Source of the DNA: Sphingobacterium faecale
Lineage (GTDB): Bacteria; Bacteroidota; Bacteroidia; Sphingobacteriales; Sphingobacteriaceae
Length of the DNA stretch: 64,000 nt
Assembly: GCF_016746095.1 (NCBI RefSeq)
Contig: NZ_JAERTY010000007.1
Span: 186,001-250,000, forward strand
Reading direction: 5' to 3'
In this document: positions 1 to 8,175 of the stretch, piece after piece
Position numbering within the stretch: position 1 is the first letter of the stretch
Layout: each line of letters opens with the position of its first letter
Position numbers and translations under genes: made by a program
The notes under the pieces: generated by a model
What the model was told of the DNA's origin: nothing
Databases searched by the model: none
Seen by the model: only the letters and a program-made list of their open reading frames with translations

Positions 1-933
1 GGTATGCCTACATATCACCTCGCGGTAGTGGTCGATGATAAGGCGATGGAAATATCACACGCTTTCAGAGGTGAAGAATGGTTACCATCTGCACCTGTGC
101 ATTTATTGTTGTGGGAATACCTTGGTTGGTCTGCGGATATGCCACAATGGGCACATTTACCTTTAATCTTAAAACCAGACGGTAATGGCAAGTTGAGCAA
201 GCGAGATGGAGATCGTCTTGGTTTTCCTGTCTATGCAATGAATTGGGCAGATCCGAAGACTGGGGATTTGACAAAAGGGTTTAGAGAGTTGGGATTCTTA
301 CCTGAAGCATTTGTCAATATGTTGGCGGTATTGGGGTGGAATGATGGGACGGAACAGGAAATTTTCACACTGTCTGAATTGATTTCGAAATTTTCTGTGG
401 AAAGAATTAATAAATCGGGAGCAAAATTTGACTTTGAGAAAGCGAAGTGGTTCAACCATGAATGGATTAAAAACATGGATAATACAGACCTCTTGCCACT
501 GGTGAAGGCGAGTTTTGATCAACATGAGGTCAGTCGAGTTGAAGACGCTTCTGTTGTCGCTGTTTTATCGGCAGTAAAGGATAGAATGACTTATCTTTCT
601 GATTTCTGGGGGCAGGCATCTTTCTTTTTTCAGGTACCCGCAAATTATGATGTGGATGCGGTCAAGCCTAAATGGAATGCCGATAAAGCTAAATTTTTCG
701 AAGATATCTTATTGGAGTTTGAAAATATAGAATGGAAATCGACGGTACTAGAACCTTTCTTTAAGGAGCGTGTACAGGCTTCGGGAATGAAAATCGGGGA
801 ATTGATGATGCCTTTCCGTATTATGTTAGTGGGTGGTAAATTTGGGCCAGATGTGTTTCTTATTGCTGAGCTTCTTGGTAAAAATGAGGTGATAAATCGA
901 GTGAAAGTTGCTCTCAACATATTTAATGGTTAA
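1..933 (+). CDS. gltX: Glutamyl-tRNA synthetase, C-terminal part (truncated by window start)
   Basis: This is the 3' part of the class I synthetase that charges tRNA-Glu in the cytoplasm. The reading frame is open from base 1, and the visible protein begins inside the conserved GMPTYHLA segment of the catalytic domain, so the HIGH-motif half lies outside the window. The KMSKS-class signature is present as KLSKR about 64 residues in, followed by the helical anticodon-binding domain, and the protein ends normally at a TAA. A VDD-x-RGEEW arrangement before KLSKR is typical of GltX rather than GlnRS. The next gene follows at once in the same direction and may be cotranscribed. Nothing unusual is seen in the visible part. 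Confidence 0.95.
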   Translation, partial: GMPTYHLAVVVDDKAMEISHAFRGEEWLPSAPVHLLLWEYLGWSADMPQWAHLPLILKPDGNGKLSKRDGDRLGFPVYAMNWADPKTGDLTKGFRELGFLPEAFVNMLAVLGWNDGTEQEIFTLSELISKFSVERINKSGAKFDFEKAKWFNHEWIKNMDNTDLLPLVKASFDQHEVSRVEDASVVAVLSAVKDRMTYLSDFWGQASFFFQVPANYDVDAVKPKWNADKAKFFEDILLEFENIEWKSTVLEPFFKERVQASGMKIGELMMPFRIMLVGGKFGPDVFLIAELLGKNEVINRVKVALNIFNG

Positions 934-964
934 TTTAGATTCTTTAGAATCTAAACCAAATTTT

Positions 965-1813
965 ATGAGAAAGATCAGTTTATTTGCCTTTACCATCGTG
1001 CTAGGGGTATTTTTGTTGTCCTTTGGTAGTAGCAAAGCGGCCAAAGATAGGCCTGAAGAGCGCCTTGGATGGAAATTAGGAGCGCAAGCTTATACTTTTC
1101 GCTTGTTTTCGTTTGCGGAAGCGTTAGGCAAGTTGGATAGCTGTAATCTAGGTTATGTCGAAGCTTTTCCCGGACAAACTATCGGTGCTGGAAGTACAGA
1201 AAAGATGGGGTATCAATTGTCTCCCGAGGGTAGGCGGCTTGTTAAAAAACTTTTAAAAGAAAAGGGCGTGACGCTGCACGCTTTTGGTGTAGTAGGAGCA
1301 AAAGATGCTGAGGAATGGGAGAAGGTTTTTGCTTTTGCTAAAGATATGGGGATTAAAGTGTTGACTGTAGAGCCATCTGATGCTCACTTAGACATCGTCT
1401 CTGGTCTTTGCGATAAATATCAGATCAAAGCGGCACTGCACAATCATCCTGAACCGTCAAAATATTGGAATCCGGAGGTGGTTTTGAAGTCACTCGAAGG
1501 TAGGAGTAAACTGATGGGAGCTGCAGCAGATGTTGGGCATTGGATGCGTTCTGGCTTGGATCCCGTGGCTTGTTTGAAACAATTGGAAGGACATATTATT
1601 CATCTCCATTTCAAGGATTTAAATGAGTTTGGGAATAAGAATGCTCACGATGTCCACTGGGGTACCGGTAAGTTACCTTTGCAGGCTGTTATAGATGAAT
1701 TGAAGCGGCAGAAGTTTAAAGGTATGCTTTCTGCGGAATATGAATATAACTGGAAAAACAGTAAAGAAGATGTTCGGTTGAGTGCAATAAATTTCAGAAA
1801 GCTGATAAAGTAA
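965..1813 (+). CDS. Secreted sugar phosphate isomerase/epimerase-like TIM-barrel protein
   Basis: A 282-residue member of the xylose isomerase-like TIM-barrel (AP endonuclease 2) superfamily. Family members isomerise or epimerise sugars or act on related keto-sugars; the substrate here cannot be read from sequence. The start at 965 gives a signal peptide (MRKISLFAF, hydrophobic core, then SSKA-A), so the product is probably periplasmic. An in-frame ATG at 908 would overlap gltX by 26 nt and bury the signal peptide, so it was not chosen. Metal-site-like segments are visible: ALHNHPEP, DVGHWMRSG, HLHFKD and a late SAEYEYNW glutamate, in the order expected for the fold. It lies 31 nt after gltX and ends at a strong bidirectional terminator. 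Confidence 0.8.
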   Translation: MRKISLFAFTIVLGVFLLSFGSSKAAKDRPEERLGWKLGAQAYTFRLFSFAEALGKLDSCNLGYVEAFPGQTIGAGSTEKMGYQLSPEGRRLVKKLLKEKGVTLHAFGVVGAKDAEEWEKVFAFAKDMGIKVLTVEPSDAHLDIVSGLCDKYQIKAALHNHPEPSKYWNPEVVLKSLEGRSKLMGAAADVGHWMRSGLDPVACLKQLEGHIIHLHFKDLNEFGNKNAHDVHWGTGKLPLQAVIDELKRQKFKGMLSAEYEYNWKNSKEDVRLSAINFRKLIK

Positions 1814-1848
1814 ATAAAAAAGGGGGGGGAAACCTCCCTTTTTTTATT
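1814..1848. terminator. Bidirectional intrinsic terminator
   Basis: An A-rich run and a G tract pair with CCtCCC followed by a T tract, giving a GC stem flanked by A on one side and T on the other. It sits between two convergent genes and works in either orientation. Its 3' arm overlaps the stop codon (1844-1846) of the minus-strand flavoprotein. Confidence 0.75.
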
Positions 1849-3112
1849 GGTATGTTTTCTCAATATTATCGGATAGCTCTTTGTTGTTTTCCAACATATA
1901 GGCTATACTCCTGATAACGCGGTTGTGCTTTTTGACAAATGGATTTTCTTCATTCCAGACGTAACCAGCGAGTACTGCACATACTTTCTCCTTAACGTCT
2001 AGGTTTTCAGGTCTATGAAAGAATAGTGTCTGTAGATTGCCCGTATACCACTCTTTTACATACGTGGTGAATACATCAATACCGCGTTGCATATATTGTG
2101 TAAAATCTTTTTCCCAATCTATTTGCTCTCCATTAATCTCTCTCCATGCCAGTTTTGCTGCAAGTATGCCGGATTCGGTTGCAAAGCATACTCCGGATGA
2201 AAATACCGGATCTAGAAACTCAGAACTATTCCCGGTGAGAGCAAAACCATCACCATACATTTTAGTGACCGCTGCAGAATAGTTTTTTAGATGGATGGGG
2301 TCAAAGAGGAACTCGGTTCCGGCAAATCTTTTGACATAGAAATCGGAGAGCTGTATTGCCTTTTTCAGCGCTAAAGCGGTATCGCCATTTGCTGCGAGCT
2401 GTTCGATAAAAGCAGTGTCTGCTACTATTCCCAGACTTGTATTGCCATTGGAAAATGGGATAACCCAAAGCCATACTTCTGTATCCAGCACATCAAAAGA
2501 AATTTGTGTTCCTTCTACTCCTGCTGGTCTGTTGATGTCTTTGACATGAGAAAAGATGGCAGAATGTGGATTTAGTTTTGAAGGTTTGTCCAAGTGGAGC
2601 AATCTTGGTAATACCCGGCCGTATCCACTGGAATCGATTACAAATTTAGCTTTGATCTGTGATTCATTTCCTTCTTTATCCACAATGGTCGTTATAGAAT
2701 CTGAGCCCTCAAAGGAGATCGCTGTCACCGTTGTTTCAAAGCTGATATCAACGCCCTTCTCGATCAGTGTGTCGGTCATGATCTTATCAAAATCTGCTCT
2801 AGGGATTTGCCAGGTCCAATCCCAACCTTCGCCAAATTTTTTGCTGAAGTCAAAAATACTGATCACCTGTCCCCGGATGAAACGGGCGCCAGGCTTCTTT
2901 TGGAAATTTTGTTTGTTGAGATTGTCTAGAAGACCTGCTTCTTCAAAGTGATCCATGACACGAGGAATGAGACTTTCGCCTACTACCAGTCTAGGAAATT
3001 TACTTTTTTCTACGACTTTGATATTTGCCCCTTGTTTCTGTAAATATCCAGCGGCAACACAGCCCGAAGGTCCAGCGCCAATAATCAAAATGTCAACTTC
3101 GCTTGTACTCAT
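1844..3112 (-). CDS. FAD-dependent halogenase-like oxidoreductase of the flexirubin cluster
   Basis: A 422-residue flavoprotein. The N-terminal dinucleotide motif GAGPSG is at residues 12-17, GES at 45-47, and a KxG-x-x-F segment at about 73-78 resembles the region around the catalytic lysine of flavin-dependent halogenases. WLWVIP at 214-219 fits the WxWxIP halogenase signature, and TWQIPRADFD near 100-109 matches the W-Q-x-x-R-x-x-FD segment of phenol-type halogenases. The gene is divergent from the ammonia-lyase operon, 184 nt away. Several flexirubins are known to carry chlorine on the aromatic ring, so a tailoring halogenase is the favoured reading. Related monooxygenases and geranylgeranyl-reductase-type enzymes share parts of this signature, so halogenation is inference. 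No flavin reductase lies nearby. Confidence 0.7.
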   Translation of the reverse strand: MSTSEVDILIIGAGPSGCVAAGYLQKQGANIKVVEKSKFPRLVVGESLIPRVMDHFEEAGLLDNLNKQNFQKKPGARFIRGQVISIFDFSKKFGEGWDWTWQIPRADFDKIMTDTLIEKGVDISFETTVTAISFEGSDSITTIVDKEGNESQIKAKFVIDSSGYGRVLPRLLHLDKPSKLNPHSAIFSHVKDINRPAGVEGTQISFDVLDTEVWLWVIPFSNGNTSLGIVADTAFIEQLAANGDTALALKKAIQLSDFYVKRFAGTEFLFDPIHLKNYSAAVTKMYGDGFALTGNSSEFLDPVFSSGVCFATESGILAAKLAWREINGEQIDWEKDFTQYMQRGIDVFTTYVKEWYTGNLQTLFFHRPENLDVKEKVCAVLAGYVWNEENPFVKKHNRVIRSIAYMLENNKELSDNIEKTYQ

Positions 3113-3200
3113 TCTATTAAAGAAACCAATTTTAACCTAAATAAAACTGCTTATTTAGTATTCCTCTTTGATCAAGGACTTTATTATAGCAGAAATGTGT

Positions 3201-3208
3201 TATTTTTG
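3201..3208 (+). promoter_or_regulatory. Bacteroidetes -7 element, flexirubin operon promoter
   Basis: TATTTTTG fits TAnnTTTG exactly and lies 88 nt before the ammonia-lyase ATG. The -33 match is poor (only TTT near 3180), which may mean regulated or weak initiation. It is the best promoter candidate for the whole plus-strand operon. Confidence 0.5.
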
Positions 3209-3296
3209 CACTCAGCTATTGACAAAGGTACTTAATTATCTTGTTGACAGAAGAAGATATTCTAAAATTGGAAGTAAAAAGAGGGTATATAAATTA

Positions 3297-4826
3297 ATGA
3301 TTTCTATTCATAAAGATCTTTCATTAGATCAGTTTGCAAATGTATTATTGCATCACGAACAGGTCGGCTTAGCCGCTGAAACCGTTGAGGTGGCTAAAGA
3401 GAGTTTTTCGTTTCTAAAGTCATTTATCGAGAATAAGATAATCTATGGTATAAATACGGGTTTTGGGCCTATGGCTCAGTATCGCATACAAGAGGCCGAT
3501 CGCATTCAGTTACAGTACAATCTTATTCGTAGCCATGCTTCGGGAACTGGAGATCTGTTGCCGCCCGCTATTGTCAAAGCCGCTATGCTTACCCGCTTAT
3601 GCAACCTTTCGAAAGGGAAATCTGGTGTGCACATCTCCGTATTGGAGCTGCTGCAGGAATTTATTAACCGCGATATTACCCCTGTTATCTTTGCACATGG
3701 AGGTGTTGGCGCGAGTGGTGATTTAGTGCAGTTAGCGCATTTAGCCCTGACATTAATCGGAGAGGGGGAGGTAATATACCAAGAAAAAAGGAGACCGACA
3801 TCGGAGGTGTTCACAGAATTGGGGTTACGCCCTATTGCAGTAGAAATACGAGAAGGGATTTCCCTGATTAATGGGACCTCAGTGATGACGGGGACGGGAA
3901 TGGTAAACTATTTCCACGCCAAGCAGCTCCTGTCTTGGTCTGTGAAGCTGTCTTCCATTATGAACGAATTAGTCAAGGCGCACGATGACCATTATTCGAA
4001 TACCCTAAATGAGGTAAAAAAACATCAAGGACAGCAGGATATCGCTGCGATGATGCGTGCACACTTGGCCGATTCTAAATTGATTCGCAAGCGAGAAGAA
4101 GATTTGTATTCGGGCAATAATCTGGAGGAAATTTTTAAAGATAAGGTGCAGGAGTACTATTCGTTACGCTGTGTGCCTCAGATTCTGGGACCTATTTTAG
4201 AAACGATTGAACAGGTCGGTGTTATCCTGGAAAATGAGGTGAACTCGGTCAGTGACAATCCGATCATATCGGTGGAAGATCAGAATGTATACCACGGTGG
4301 TAATTTTCACGGGGATTATATCTCCTTAGAAATGGATAAATTGAAACTGGCTATTACTCGATTGACAATGTTGTCGGAGCGACAGTTGAATTATCTGATG
4401 AACGCCAAGATCAACGAGATTCTACCTCCATTTGTCAATATGGGGAAACTGGGCTTTAATTTTGGAATGCAAGGTGCTCAGTTTACGGCTACGTCGACTA
4501 CAGCGGAGAACCAGACTCTTTCCAATTCGATGTACGTACATAGTATACCAAACAATAATGATAACCAGGATATTGTGAGTATGGGTACCAATGCAGCTGT
4601 TATTACACATAAGGTAATAGTCAATGCGTATGAGGTTTTGGCGATACAGCTCATATCTATTGCTCAGGCTATTGATATTCTATCCTATCAAGAGCTGGTT
4701 TCTTCTCCAACGAAAGAGCTTTATGAAGCGATAAGAAATATAATACCTGCTTTTTCAGAGGATAAACCGTTGTATACTGCGATCCAATCTGTGAAAGATT
4801 ATTTAATGAAACAAGACGCGTCATGA
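3297..4826 (+). CDS. MIO-type aromatic amino acid ammonia-lyase (probable tyrosine ammonia-lyase)
   Basis: A 509-residue member of the HAL/PAL/TAL family. The MIO cofactor triad Ala-Ser-Gly is at 139-141 (GGVGASGDLVQL) and the catalytic loop tyrosine lies in YGINTGFG at 50-57. In flexirubin and aryl-polyene pathways of this phylum the enzyme releases ammonia from tyrosine to give 4-coumarate, the starter unit; the Flavobacterium johnsoniae homologue is a known tyrosine ammonia-lyase. The substrate-selectivity pair is Ser79-His80, which also occurs in histidine ammonia-lyases, so sequence alone does not settle the substrate; the context (fabG, ketosynthases, darAB; no hutU or hutI) decides for tyrosine. 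The ATG at 3297 gives the usual family N-terminus; the frame is open 43 codons further upstream but that stretch holds the promoter. Confidence 0.85.
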   Translation: MISIHKDLSLDQFANVLLHHEQVGLAAETVEVAKESFSFLKSFIENKIIYGINTGFGPMAQYRIQEADRIQLQYNLIRSHASGTGDLLPPAIVKAAMLTRLCNLSKGKSGVHISVLELLQEFINRDITPVIFAHGGVGASGDLVQLAHLALTLIGEGEVIYQEKRRPTSEVFTELGLRPIAVEIREGISLINGTSVMTGTGMVNYFHAKQLLSWSVKLSSIMNELVKAHDDHYSNTLNEVKKHQGQQDIAAMMRAHLADSKLIRKREEDLYSGNNLEEIFKDKVQEYYSLRCVPQILGPILETIEQVGVILENEVNSVSDNPIISVEDQNVYHGGNFHGDYISLEMDKLKLAITRLTMLSERQLNYLMNAKINEILPPFVNMGKLGFNFGMQGAQFTATSTTAENQTLSNSMYVHSIPNNNDNQDIVSMGTNAAVITHKVIVNAYEVLAIQLISIAQAIDILSYQELVSSPTKELYEAIRNIIPAFSEDKPLYTAIQSVKDYLMKQDAS

Positions 4827-5063
4827 TGAAATATCCATATAGTACAGACTGCACAAATACGAATGACCGCGAAGCAGCATGCACAACAATCCGTGCATAA
4901 TATAGTTTGGATATTCAGTCCCGACTGGTCGGGGCAAGTTAATGGCTATTAAAGAATAAATTATACACATATGAAATATCCATGTAGCACAGACTGCACA
5001 AACACGAATGAATATACTTTGGATATTCCATATGACAGATAAAAGACAAATTATATACATATG
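4826..5063 (+). repeat. Dispersed start-codon-carrying repeat, copy A (two tandem units)
   Basis: Two head-to-tail units fill the gap between the ammonia-lyase and fabG. Unit 1 starts at 4826 and unit 2 at 4971; both begin ATGAAATATCCAT and share ACAGACTGCACAAA-ACGAATGA. Unit 2 starts after TTATACACAT and fabG starts after TTATATACAT, both directly followed by ATGAAAT, so each unit ends at a start codon. Unit 1 holds a short CCCGAC-TG-GTCGGG hairpin (4920-4933). Each unit opens a small frame (24 and 23 codons) that is not kept in frame among copies, so it is probably not coding. Related copies lie near 11100, 39899 and 43094. Confidence 0.75.
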
Positions 5064-5792
5064 AAATGTGCATTAGTAACCGGAGGTTCCCGAGGTATAG
5101 GTCGAGCGATTTGTCAGAAATTAGCTGCTGATTTAAACTATTATGTCTTAATCAATTATCAGGGTAATGAAGCCGCTGCACGAGAAACGCTGCGGTTAAT
5201 TGAAGATGCAGGGGGCAAGGGGGCCGTGTTGAAATTTGATGTTGCGGATGAAACGGCTGTGAATACCGCGTTGACAACCTGGATGGAAAATCACTCTGAT
5301 GCGGTGGTTGAGGTGGTGGTTAATAATGCGGGTATTGCTAAAGACGGTTTGTTTATGTGGATGAAAAAAGAAGATTGGCAAAGCGTATTGGATATATCTT
5401 TGAATGGATTTTTTCATGTGACCAACTTTTTTATTCAGAAGATGTTACGTAGCCGTTATGGGCGTATCATCAATGTGGTCTCGGTTTCAGGGGTTAAGGG
5501 TACCGCTGGACAGACCAATTATTCAGCCGCTAAGGCGGGTGTAATTGGTGCGACAAAGGCGTTAGCCCAAGAGGTTGCTAAGCGTAATGTGACGGTGAAT
5601 GCGGTTGCGCCAGGATTTATCCAGACTGATATGACGGCCGAAATGGATGAGCAGGAGTTGGTTAAGCTTATTCCGGCCAATCGGTTTGGGAAAGCAGAGG
5701 AAGTTGCAGATTTAATTTCATTTTTAGCATCCAAAAAATCTGGTTATATTACAGGTGAAATTATAAATATTAATGGTGGTATTTATTCTTAG
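5061..5792 (+). CDS. fabG: 3-oxoacyl-ACP reductase (FabG type) of the flexirubin cluster
   Basis: A 243-residue short-chain dehydrogenase that should reduce the beta-keto group in each round of polyene elongation with NADPH. The cofactor motif TGGSRGIG is at 7-14, NNAG at 88-91, and the catalytic Ser, Tyr154 and Lys158 lie in NVVSVSG and NYSAAKAG. Length and motif spacing are those of FabG. The gene begins exactly where the upstream repeat ends (TTATATACAT then ATGAAATG) and is followed 6 nt later by a ketosynthase. It is the cluster's only ketoreductase, corresponding to ApeQ in aryl-polyene systems. A separate housekeeping fabG is presumably elsewhere in the genome. Confidence 0.9.
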   Translation: MKCALVTGGSRGIGRAICQKLAADLNYYVLINYQGNEAAARETLRLIEDAGGKGAVLKFDVADETAVNTALTTWMENHSDAVVEVVVNNAGIAKDGLFMWMKKEDWQSVLDISLNGFFHVTNFFIQKMLRSRYGRIINVVSVSGVKGTAGQTNYSAAKAGVIGATKALAQEVAKRNVTVNAVAPGFIQTDMTAEMDEQELVKLIPANRFGKAEEVADLISFLASKKSGYITGEIININGGIYS

Positions 5793-5798
5793 ACAGGT

Positions 5799-7025
5799 AT
5801 GAGTAAAAGGGTGGTGATTACAGGGATGGGTATCTATTCTTGTATAGGGACAAACTTGGAAGAGGTGAGACAATCACTATTCGAGGGGAAATCGGGTATT
5901 GTAGTGGACGAGTCTAGAATAGGGTTTGGATTTAAATCACCGCTTACAGGAATGGTTCCTACTCCCAATCTTAAGAATGAACTGACTCGTAGGCAGCGAA
6001 TCAGTATGGGTGAAGAGTCAGAGTATGCCTATATAGCTACCCGTGAGGCTTTACAACAAGCCAATATTGATCTTACTTACCTGGAGACTAACGAAGTCGG
6101 AATTTTGTATGGCAATGATAGCGTGTCTAAAGCCGTTATTGAGGCTACGGATATCGTGCGTGACAAAAAAGATACGCAACTCATAGGTTCAGGAGCTATT
6201 TTTAAGTCCATGAACTCCACCGTAACTATGAATCTAGCTACTATTTTAGGGCTCAGAGGAATTAATATGACCATCAGTGCGGCTTGCGCGAGTGGTTCGC
6301 ATGCTATTGGCTTAGGTTATATGTTTATCAAGCAAGGCCTCCAGGATATGATTATTTGTGGAGGTGCACAGGAAATCAATCCTTACGCTATGGCTAGCTT
6401 TGATGGCCTGGGCGTATTTGCTGAGGATATTGAGCATCCGGAACTGGCATCGCGGCCTTTTGATACTGGCCGTACAGGATTGGTTCCGAGTGGAGGAGCA
6501 GCTACGGTTATTTTAGAGAGTTATGAGTCCGCTGTAAAACGTGGAGCTCCTATTATTGCAGAAGTCCTGGGATATGGTTTTTCTTCTAATGGTGGACATA
6601 TTTCCACTCCAAATATCAATGGACCGGCATTGGCTATGCGTCGTGCTTTGGAGCAGTCTGGAATCGGAGCCGAGGATGTTGATTATATCAATGCCCATGC
6701 TACCTCTACACCTATTGGGGATGCCAATGAAGCGAAAGCAATATTAGAAGTATTCGGTGGGAAGCCTTTTGTGAGTTCTACAAAATCAATGACTGGACAC
6801 GAATGTTGGATGGCTGGAGCAAGCGAGATTGTATATTCGACACTCATGATGCAGCATGGCTTTATTGCGCCTAATATCAATTTGAAACAAGTAGATAAGG
6901 AATTAGAGGAATTAAATTTAGTTTCCTCAACGATAAAACGAGAATTTGACATATATTTGTCAAATTCTTTTGGATTTGGTGGAACAAATTCAGCGGTGGT
7001 AGTTAAGAGATTTAATAATGAGTAA
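5799..7025 (+). CDS. Beta-ketoacyl-ACP synthase (KAS II type), catalytically complete
   Basis: A 408-residue FabF-like ketosynthase with the whole Cys-His-His set: Cys163 in SAACASGS, His300 in INAHATSTP and His334 in KSMTGHE. It should carry out decarboxylative Claisen condensation on ACP-bound chains. It lies between fabG and an ACP whose start codon overlaps its end by 8 nt, so the two are probably translationally coupled. The segment after the second histidine reads GHECWMAG instead of the usual GHxxGAAG, a modest change near the active site. Whether it extends the polyene or the resorcinol chain cannot be read from sequence; being beside the ACP and darA/darB, it may serve the alkyl-chain branch. 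Confidence 0.88.
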   Translation: MSKRVVITGMGIYSCIGTNLEEVRQSLFEGKSGIVVDESRIGFGFKSPLTGMVPTPNLKNELTRRQRISMGEESEYAYIATREALQQANIDLTYLETNEVGILYGNDSVSKAVIEATDIVRDKKDTQLIGSGAIFKSMNSTVTMNLATILGLRGINMTISAACASGSHAIGLGYMFIKQGLQDMIICGGAQEINPYAMASFDGLGVFAEDIEHPELASRPFDTGRTGLVPSGGAATVILESYESAVKRGAPIIAEVLGYGFSSNGGHISTPNINGPALAMRRALEQSGIGAEDVDYINAHATSTPIGDANEAKAILEVFGGKPFVSSTKSMTGHECWMAGASEIVYSTLMMQHGFIAPNINLKQVDKELEELNLVSSTIKREFDIYLSNSFGFGGTNSAVVVKRFNNE

Positions 7026-7266
7026 CGCGGATATTAAGCAGAAGATAAATGAAATTTTAGTGGAGGAATTTGAGGTGGAAGCGGAGGTGATACAGCCCGA
7101 AGCTCCTCTTCGAGAATCTCTTGATTTGGATAGTTTGGACTATGTGGACCTGGTCGTGTTGATCGAGTCTAATTTTGGTGTCAAATTGGGGGAGTCAGAT
7201 TTTGCAGGGATGACTACTTTTCAGGATTTTTATAACGTGATTGCACATAAAATATCGGTAAAATAA
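7018..7266 (+). CDS. Acyl carrier protein (first cluster ACP)
   Basis: An 82-residue ACP with the phosphopantetheine attachment serine at position 39 in LDLDSLDYVDL. The protein is acidic and helical, as usual. It overlaps the preceding ketosynthase by 8 nt and is followed 12 nt later by an acyltransferase. It is the likely equivalent of DarC or of one of the two ACPs of aryl-polyene clusters. It differs clearly from the housekeeping AcpP at 51563, which has GADSLDT at the attachment site. Confidence 0.9.
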   Translation: MSNADIKQKINEILVEEFEVEAEVIQPEAPLRESLDLDSLDYVDLVVLIESNFGVKLGESDFAGMTTFQDFYNVIAHKISVK

Positions 7267-7278
7267 AATTAGATAACG

Positions 7279-8172
7279 ATGAGCCAATGGGACGGAAGGT
7301 CGAAAGGAACACTCCTTGGCTATAAAATTTTTGTTTTCTTTATTAAGAAATTTGGCGTCCGTACTGCTTACGGACTTCTTGTTTTTGTAGCGCTCTATTA
7401 TTTTCTGTTCTACCCCCGGAGTTTTAAGAATATCTTCTATTACCTCCATCAACGTCAGGGATTTTCAAAATGGACTTCCTTTTGGAAAGTATATCGTGTT
7501 TATTTTGTGTTTGGACAGACCATTATTGACAAAGTGGCTATTTCTGCGGGTATGCGCAACCAGTTTACGTATGATTTTGACGGAATAGACTCTCTTAAGG
7601 AAATTTTGCAAGAGCGTAGGGGAGGGATCTTGATTTCGGCCCATGTTGGTAATTTTGAAATTTCGGAGCAGTTTTTTTCGGATCTTGATCTCAGCTTTCA
7701 GATCAACCAGGTGACTGTAGATCAAGAAGTATCCGTGATTAAAGAATATTTGCAAACGATCGCCGGAAAATCTACTATAAAACATATCTACATCAAGGAT
7801 GATATGTCGCATGTATTTGATATTAATGATGCGCTTTCTAACAACGAGTTGATTTGTTTTACGGGAGATCGTTATTTTGAAGGTTCTAAAGTATTGGAAG
7901 CGGAGCTATTGGGTAGGAAGGCTCTTTTTCCAGCAGGTCCTTTTCATTTGGCATCAAGATTGGGTGTGCCTATAATCTTTGTGTACGTCATGAAAGAGAC
8001 AAGTAGCCATTACCATCTTTATGCGCGCCGTGCAGGAGCAGTTAAGCGTAGGGATGCACAAGCTGCATTGGAAGCGTATGTAAAAAGTGTGGAGGGAATC
8101 TTATCCCGCTATCCGTTACAATGGTTTAACTTCTTTGATTTTTGGAATAGAGAGGAGAGGGCTTCTCCATAG
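7279..8172 (+). CDS. LpxL/HtrB-like lysophospholipid acyltransferase family protein
   Basis: A 297-residue membrane-associated acyltransferase. The HX4E catalytic motif is HVGNFE at 122-127, preceded by an N-terminal hydrophobic stretch (residues about 29-45) that would anchor it to the inner membrane. LpxL-type enzymes move acyl groups from ACP to a hydroxyl of a lipid acceptor. In a flexirubin pathway it is one candidate for joining the ACP-bound polyene to the dialkylresorcinol hydroxyl; the BtrH-like protein at 11625 is the other. It lies between an ACP and darA, which fits use of an ACP-bound donor. Family assignment is firm; the acceptor is inference. Confidence 0.8.
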   Translation: MSQWDGRSKGTLLGYKIFVFFIKKFGVRTAYGLLVFVALYYFLFYPRSFKNIFYYLHQRQGFSKWTSFWKVYRVYFVFGQTIIDKVAISAGMRNQFTYDFDGIDSLKEILQERRGGILISAHVGNFEISEQFFSDLDLSFQINQVTVDQEVSVIKEYLQTIAGKSTIKHIYIKDDMSHVFDINDALSNNELICFTGDRYFEGSKVLEAELLGRKALFPAGPFHLASRLGVPIIFVYVMKETSSHYHLYARRAGAVKRRDAQAALEAYVKSVEGILSRYPLQWFNFFDFWNREERASP

Positions 8173-8175
8173 ATT

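Noticed and set aside
3297..4826. Histidine ammonia-lyase (hutH) for histidine degradation
   Set aside because: No hutU, hutI or hutG near; the gene heads a pigment operon with fabG, ketosynthases and darAB.
4971..5042. A real 23-residue peptide gene (Cys-containing, RiPP-like)
   Set aside because: Copies elsewhere shift reading frame relative to conserved DNA; no processing enzyme is near.
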